Below are positions 58,501 to 64,000 of a stretch of 64,000 nt of DNA, piece after piece. Position 1 is the first letter of the stretch; the number at the start of each line of letters is the position of its first letter. The notes under the pieces are model-generated. The model saw nothing but the letters and a program-made list of their open reading frames with translations. It had not been told where the DNA came from and searched no databases. The position numbers were made by a program, and so were the translations under genes. Source of the stretch: Tetraselmis striata (taxonomy: Eukaryota; Chlorophyta; Chlorodendrophyceae; Chlorodendrales; Chlorodendraceae); assembly GCA_006384855.1 (NCBI GenBank), contig VCJN01000224.1:124001-188000 (forward strand), written 5' to 3'.

Positions 58501-61500
58501 CGGCGAAGGAAGCCGTCAAGGCAGAGGGGGAGCGGGACGGCTGGCGCGGCGTGCGCCGCAACGTCATTTATTGGATCGCCACACCGCTGGTGCAGACGGT
58601 CCTTGCGTACCGGAACGTGCGCCAGCGGTACGCCGACCCCAGAAAGTGGTGGTTCAGCAAGGGCCGCCATTTTGTGCGCATGATGGTAAGAAGCTTGCGA
58701 GGCCGTGGTCTGCGCGTCCCCCCCCCCCCCCCCCCCCGACCGCCGCCGCCTCGCTCAAGGCCAGCTTGTGCATTGAGAGCAAGAACCAGCGGCATGTCGC
58801 CGTGGTTGTGCCGCCTGGCAAGTTATAGCCGCCCTTGCTCATCAACGGCTGGCGCCTTCACCGCTTGCAGAGCGGCTTGGTCATCCTGTACGGTCTGACG
58901 CTGTTGTCCACCGCATACCGGAACTTCACCACCCCTGGTCACTTTGCTGGCTGGCAGGTGCGTCGTCCCTCGCAGACAATGCAGCCTCAACCGTCCCCAA
59001 AGCAGCAGTGGGTGGCTGTTTAGTAGCGCTGCGTAGCTCTTGTCGCTGATTACGAGGTGACTGAGTGGCGGAAGCTGTGGTTTTGCGCAGGTCCATGCCT
59101 TCGCCATCACGCTCCAGGGCAATCTGGAAGCAACCATCAAGAAGGGTTTGCTGAGGCTGATGGGCGCTGCCACCGGTGGCCTATTCGGTGCTGCCCTGGC
59201 GTGCATGTTGCTCCCTACATGGGCAAACCTCATCCTGATTGTGCTTGTAGAGGCGGCGATTGTCTGGACGATTCCAGCGCCGCCCTTCACAAGGCCAGTG
59301 CCAACAGACTCTCTCGTTCCTGCATGTCTTCAGGGATCCTTTTTCTGCGGTGCAACCTTTCGGTGACATTTTTTCCGCGAAAACCGAATAATTATTCAGT
59401 CTACCATTCGTACCATTTTCAATACCGCGCGGTTACGTCGCCCCGGCGCGATTCGAGAAAATATCCTCTCGCAGCACCGCCCTCACGGCAGCCGGCATCC
59501 CGAGGCAACCCGGCAGATTCGTGCTCAGCATCGTCGACTTGGGCAGGGCACACCCGCACCTCCCGGCCATCTTGGACTGTGGCACCACCTGAACCACCAC
59601 GATGGCGTGCGGTGACCTGCATGCGCTGACGCGACGCACGTGGTTGCTGCCGCGCACTGTACGTTTTTTCCGTTTCACCGCCTAGAGGAAAACATGCCCT
59701 AAACTTCTCACAGCCGTCGCACCACGGTGGGCTGGACACGTCCGTTCATGCCGACAGAGAAAGCAGCTCGCCTGCGTCGCCTGACGCTTGGTCCGCTTTG
59801 CAGGTACTCAACTGACATTGACTATGACTACCTGCTGCAAAGCTTTGGGATCACCGTCAACCTCATCATGATCGACAACCTGAGGACGCGCGAAGCCATC
59901 CTGCAGATTGCGGTCGCGCGAGTGTGTGCGCAGGTCGTGGGCATCCTCACTGCCATTGTCATCTCCTGCCTGGTGTTCCCGCAGAGTGGATACACCAAGG
60001 CCCGGGAGTGAGCACCCGCCCGTTGCCCAGCGGCTTGACGGCTGATTGGTGTTCCGGGCTGCTGTTGCAATGCTTGACGGCATTGACTCGTGGATGGCCG
60101 CGCAGGCTGACCGCAACGGCCATCCAGCGCGCCAGCAAGCTGCTGACACGCCTGAGCTCGCTGTACTATGGGGAGCTCACGTCAGAGGAGAACCTCCGCA
60201 TCATGCTCCGGCGCACCATGAGCAACAGCAGCTGCTCTGAGCTGATTCGCGAATCCATGAAGCACCGGCGGGCCAGCTCGATGGAATTTCGCCAGTCCTC
60301 CGACATGTTTCGCTCCTCCAGTGTTCCCAGCTTCGAGGAGCACGGGCAGTCCAGACAGAGCCCTTCCTCCGCCCAGAACGAGCAAGTACTGGCTCGCATG
60401 TCAAGCCGTGGCATGCCACGCTCAAAGGCTGTGCCCGGGACAGGGCGCAGCGACCTGCCCATGCGCCGCAGAGGCAGCCATCACACCAACCCCAACCCTG
60501 GAAGCAGGCTGGGTCCAGGGTCCGGGATGCTGCTGCGGAATGTCCTAGGGCGCGGGTCCAGTCCGTCGCTGGGACTGTCCAGGGGGAGTGCCGCGTCCGA
60601 TAGCGCGGGGTCACTGCGCGACTCGGAGCACAACCCGATGCCGGTGCCTTGTGCCGCGGGTGCGGATGCGGTTGCGGATGCGCCGCCGATCCAGGAGGAA
60701 GACTCTCAGCGGAGCAGCGTGCGGATTGTGATCGACCGCCCCAGTCCCACATTCCACGGACACACGGAGAGCGTGGGCAGCGAGGCGTCCAGCCGGTACC
60801 TGCTGAGCGACGGCATGTTGGAAGCACGGGTGGAACTCGCCGATAGCTGCGGGAAGTTTCGGCCCGACGGCGCCTCTGGCGCTCAAGACGCAGAGTACCT
60901 GGCCGAGGTGCCGTACGTCGAGGTCGACTGCGGGCTGGAGGTGCCGGTGATGGTGACGTCGGAGGCGCTGGCCCACTTTCAGGAGTGGGGCTGGAAGAGC
61001 GGTGATGGGCTCGCGCACAGCGACATGGGGGAGCCGCCCCGGCTGGAGGAGTCTGAGGGGCGCAAGCGGGGCACGGGCCCGCCCGACCCGGGCGAGCTGC
61101 AAAAGGAGGTGGAGGCGTGCGTGCAGATGATGGATGCTGGCTACGCGCAACTCTCCTTGGCCAACAAGGTCAGTCAACTTTGAGTGCTCTCGGTCCTCAG
61201 GCGCGGCAGACCGTGGCCGCTTGTCCATCCTACCCATCGACTGTGCCGAGCTTTCTTGCGGCACCGCATTCGACGAGAACTTCACTGCGGGTGTTTCTGC
61301 CAAGAATTTGCTGACGAATTGAAATTGAAACTTGAAATCTCTATAACTTTATTCCTGCTTAGTCGTTGATGCTAAACAAGCCAGCTGTCTTACGGCCGGA
61401 ACGACGATAGCCGGCACTCCAGGCCTGTCTTTATTGTGCGTCGGCTGCCGTATATAAGCTATGTTGACTTCTGGCCATTACAGCGCGTAGTGCGCAGCCC

Positions 61501-62648
61501 TCTGAAGGCCAAGGCTGACTCAGTCTGTCTTGCTGCCGGGTTCACAGTACGGGCAGAAATGGTCGAAGCGTATCCCTGCGCTCGGCAATGACCCCAGCAT
61601 CCTAGCCACCATGCGCAAGGCCGAGGAGCTGCTGGCGACCCTACGCAGCGTGTGTGACATCATCGCGGCGGATCAGTCCCTGCTGTTCGGCCCGTACGCG
61701 CTCAAGCATTCGGCGGCCCTCTGCCCCACGGGCATGGCGGCCTTCCGCGCGGCCCCCGCTACCCTCCGCGGCGCCTACAATTTCGCAAAGGTCGGTATCA
61801 AGCCCACGGTTGATCGCGTGTCCCACTAGGCACGGACTCACGTGTCCGTCCTAAGTCCCTGCCCGTGTCCGCTCTCTGCAGTACGGCCACCGGCGCTGGG
61901 AGAGCCTCTCGCAGGCGCTCGGCATTCTGGCTTTCCGGGTGAGTGGTCGCCGCGGCATGCTCTGGTGCGCCGGGTGGGTTCGCGTGTCGCAAGCCTCTGG
62001 TCCCGCACTTGCTGCGATGGGCTTCGCCGGTTTGTCTATGCGCGGCACGCGCCGACCATAGGAAGACATAGGAGAAGCTATTGAGATTGAAATTGAAACT
62101 GATTTACAATGAGAAACTCGCGAAGATGGAGAGGCTGTCTCCTCGTCCAGATGCCCCCGCCAGGCGCCGAAATTTCTGGTTCCACATCTGTGGAAGCGAT
62201 TCCCTGATATCGAGGCATGCAGTCTAAAGGCCCATGCTGTGATGCGCAGGTGCGCCGCCCGCACCCGCTGCAACTCCTGTCGTGGTCGCACCGCGACACC
62301 CAGGCTGCCCCGCCCGTGGCGTGGGCGGAGCTGCGTGAGAACATCCTGATGGAGCGCGGGCAGCAGCTGGAGGCGTACTCGGACGCTTGGCTCAACCTCG
62401 CGTACCGGTACTCGCACTCGGAGCATCAACAGAGCTGCGCCGACATTCCAGGCTACAGCGCCCAAGACGTGCTTCGCCTCCACGTTGTCATGTTCCACAT
62501 TTCGTGAGTGCCTGGCCGCCCCCGCCACCGAGACGCAGATGCTTTCCTCCGCCGAGCGGTCCGGGTGTCCTTACCGGTGTGTGCTGGCCGGGACAGGGAG
62601 CTGCAGCACATGCTTGTGGAGGCGCTAGATGATGCAGGGAGCAAATGA
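55523..62648 (+). CDS. FUSC/aromatic-acid-exporter-like multi-pass membrane protein
   Basis: About 16 exons, in phase where checked. Exon 1 (55523-55738, MAASGQVELTATAEGKLGG to ASAYYGK) joins 56532-56759, which has hydrophobic helices (DLWGLVVILVHLTMSYF, WGIWLGCLAVSPVILVATY, MAAVFVLLVCLEPI). Further helices are VVALTFAFAIVAMD and ISAALTVLLSLVVYLV. A helical cytosolic block with RKLIHRALKAASDSMRKLGD follows. A second membrane half starts at 58866 (LVILYGLTLLSTAYRN), then LKRG-like IKKGLLRLMGAATGGLFG (near 59140) and DYDYLLQSFGITVNL with VVGILTAIVISCLVFP (near 59810-60000). Two membrane halves, each with a cytosolic helical part and a (K)KG..R..G...G motif, are typical of FUSC proteins (AaeB, ALMT relatives), which export organic acids. 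Substrate unknown. A long Ser-rich insert occupies about 60180-61170. The last exon ends LQHMLVEALDDAGSK at 62648. The start could be 55412; the junction after VEAAIVW (about 59272) is unclear. Confidence 0.75.
57433..57457. repeat. Interrupted poly-C tract in FUSC-like intron
   Basis: C14, one A, then C10, just after the donor following CWAQL. A second tract, C20 at 58718-58737, lies in a later intron of the same gene. Confidence 0.95.
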
Positions 62649-63095
62649 TTCAGCAGGAGACATACCTCCGCCGAAGAGGAACCTGGGCAACTGGAGCCCT
62701 GTTGGTACGTTATGGTTGGATATGCATATATATTTATATATTTATGTATATATACACAACATGCAGTTGTAGTTGTAGTGCCGGTAGTATGTGCTGATGC
62801 ATAGAGATACATGCAGATGACCATCACGATTGGTCACCGTGAACCGACGATATAGTCTGTCAAATATTGCAAAATCGAAAGTGGAATTTGTGACCACTTA
62901 ATTCCGCCCAGTCTCCCAACCGCACAGGCCAGCTGTCCTCGGCCCGGCTGCATGTACCCCGTGAGATGGGCCGTAGCCCGTAGCATGTAGCGCTGTGAAG
63001 GCCGATAAAATAATGAGATATATATAATGATATATATTTATACTGACATATATGTACAGTGATATATATAATGATATATGTATATATACACACAC

Positions 63096-63153
<58 letters not shown>

Positions 63154-63406
63154 GAGACGCGCAGGCATGTGTATCGATGTGTAGGTAGGTAGGCAGGTAC
63201 GCTTTCAGGTTGTCATTTAGTCGAGGCATCCCCAGCGGTGTTATTGTACGGAAGAGTATCCATGCGGCATCGGGCTTCCGGACTGGCGGAGCCATGGCGC
63301 TCAGCGAGGCGAGCCCCCCACTTCCTGCATGCAGCCATGGTTCGCCAGTGATGTGCACTCCTGCAGCGATCCTGCTTTGTGACGCCGGGCAACCATAATG
63401 CCCCCA
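62649..63406. other. Intergenic, AT-rich, with TA microsatellite
   Basis: No gene seen. The stretch between the plus-strand stop at 62648 and the minus-strand stop at 63407 is rich in ATATAT simple sequence. Confidence 0.7.
63103..63151. repeat. (TA)n microsatellite
   Basis: About 24 perfect TA units, preceded by degenerate GATATATATAATGATATATG units from 63015. Confidence 0.95.
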
Positions 63407-64000
63407 TTAGTCGTCACAATCCCATCTTTGTGGACACAGAACGCCGCCATGCAGGAACCTCTCCAGCACTGCGGCCTGCATTGCTTTCTGAGGCAGGTGC
63501 ACAGTGAGTGGACCGCGTTGTTACAACTCGCTACATGACTGTGGCTGTGTGATTCGCGGCCCATCTTGACTGCCGCACAGCTCCCGGCAGAGGCGGCAAA
63601 TCATGCATGAGGTTCTTGTGCGTCTGCACAAAGATGCAAGCTTTGCCATCAGGCCGCAGCTCATCCAAGTCCAGCACCTGCTCGACTTGATTATTTGCCG
63701 CATTGCGGATGTGGTACAAGAAAGAGAACTTCTCGTGCATATACTCGCCCGTGCCTTCTTGTATCGCAGCTTCCATACCTACCCGTATCTCTTGTGGCAG
63801 CGGGCGGGTTTAGAGCCTGCTAGGGGGTGAGCGTTCCGCCGCCATGACTTCCGCGGCTGCTCGCAAGCCGGTCTCCATGGCGGCCTGGCGAAGGGCGGAA
63901 TCGCAGCAACGTTGGTTGCGCTGCATGTATCCACATCGCATTCCCATCCCTACACCCAAGGCCGCAATTAGGGCGGCATCGCGCACCTGCATGCACGGAT
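63407..64000 (-). CDS. Partial gene, function unknown (5' end beyond window)
   Basis: Read on the minus strand, an exon near the right edge reads VRDAALIAALGVGMGMRCGY with a Cys-rich and Ala-rich continuation. A second exon starting around 63800 reads PLPQEIRVGMEAAIQEGTG, FSFLYHIRNAANNQVEQVLD and QTHKNLMHDLPPLPGA. A GT donor after PLPGA pairs with an AG near 63496 to add KAMQAAVLERFLHGGVLCPQ and RWDCDD, stopping at 63407. The middle exon has balanced, protein-like composition, so a real gene is likely. The junction between the first two exons is not resolved. I do not recognise the family; the first exon could be a short membrane or targeting segment. Confidence 0.5.

Noticed and set aside
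59370..59720. Possible minus-strand gene inside a FUSC-like intron
   Set aside because: Three overlapping open frames, none with a motif; the interval lies between exons that join the transporter.
1..64000. CRISPR arrays, operons, tRNA or rRNA genes
   Set aside because: No array of spaced short direct repeats, no cloverleaf or rRNA signature was seen, and the gene structure is eukaryotic.

Overview
The window looks like nuclear DNA from a GC-rich, intron-dense green alga, perhaps a trebouxiophyte. The evidence is GC-rich coding exons split by short GT-AG and some GC-AG introns, plant-type TTTAGGG telomere-like units inside introns, and plant/algal gene families (MAP65, SNF2 with QLQ/HSA/SnAC, FUSC-type transporter). 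The lineage is inferred; no rRNA, tRNA or organelle marker was seen.

Layout: (1) 1-3007, minus strand: a gene running off the left edge that joins an N-terminal FHA domain to a predicted PP1-docking motif of Ki-67/Repo-Man type. (2) 3.3-16.5 kb: a gene-free, transposon-rich block with a decayed DIRS-like retroelement (7.27-10.22 kb) between 290-310 bp direct repeats and a cluster of 3' fragments of one LINE family. (3) 17.57-27.38 kb, plus strand: a large SNF2/Brahma-type remodelling ATPase. (4) 27.85-31.09 kb, minus strand: a secreted or Golgi glycosyltransferase-like gene, convergent with the ATPase. (5) 31.1-38.1 kb: repeats, including a 225-bp tandem repeat and the longest LINE copy. (6) 38.2-41.0 kb, plus strand: an unrecognised coiled-coil protein. 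(7) 42.5-45.76 kb, minus strand: a ten-exon MAP65/PRC1/Ase1 gene. (8) 47.19-51.28 kb: a whole PIF/Harbinger DNA transposon with ~53-bp terminal inverted repeats, a TTA target duplication, a DDE transposase and a convergent multi-exon accessory gene. (9) 51.3-55.5 kb: repeats and a LINE fragment. (10) 55.5-62.65 kb, plus strand: a FUSC/aromatic-acid-exporter-like membrane protein. (11) 63.4 kb to the right edge, minus strand: a partial gene of unknown function.

The host genes do not form an operon-like unit. Two concern mitosis (MAP65 bundles midzone microtubules; the FHA/PP1-docking protein may be a chromosome scaffold), one chromatin, one glycosylation and one membrane transport. The most distinctive window-wide property is about 27 long C or G homopolymers, mostly 14-27 bases, in introns, intergenic DNA and transposon copies. 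Paired repeat copies show the tracts growing in place from short C-rich seeds. Exon boundaries were read by eye from splice signals and frame continuity; several junctions are marked uncertain.
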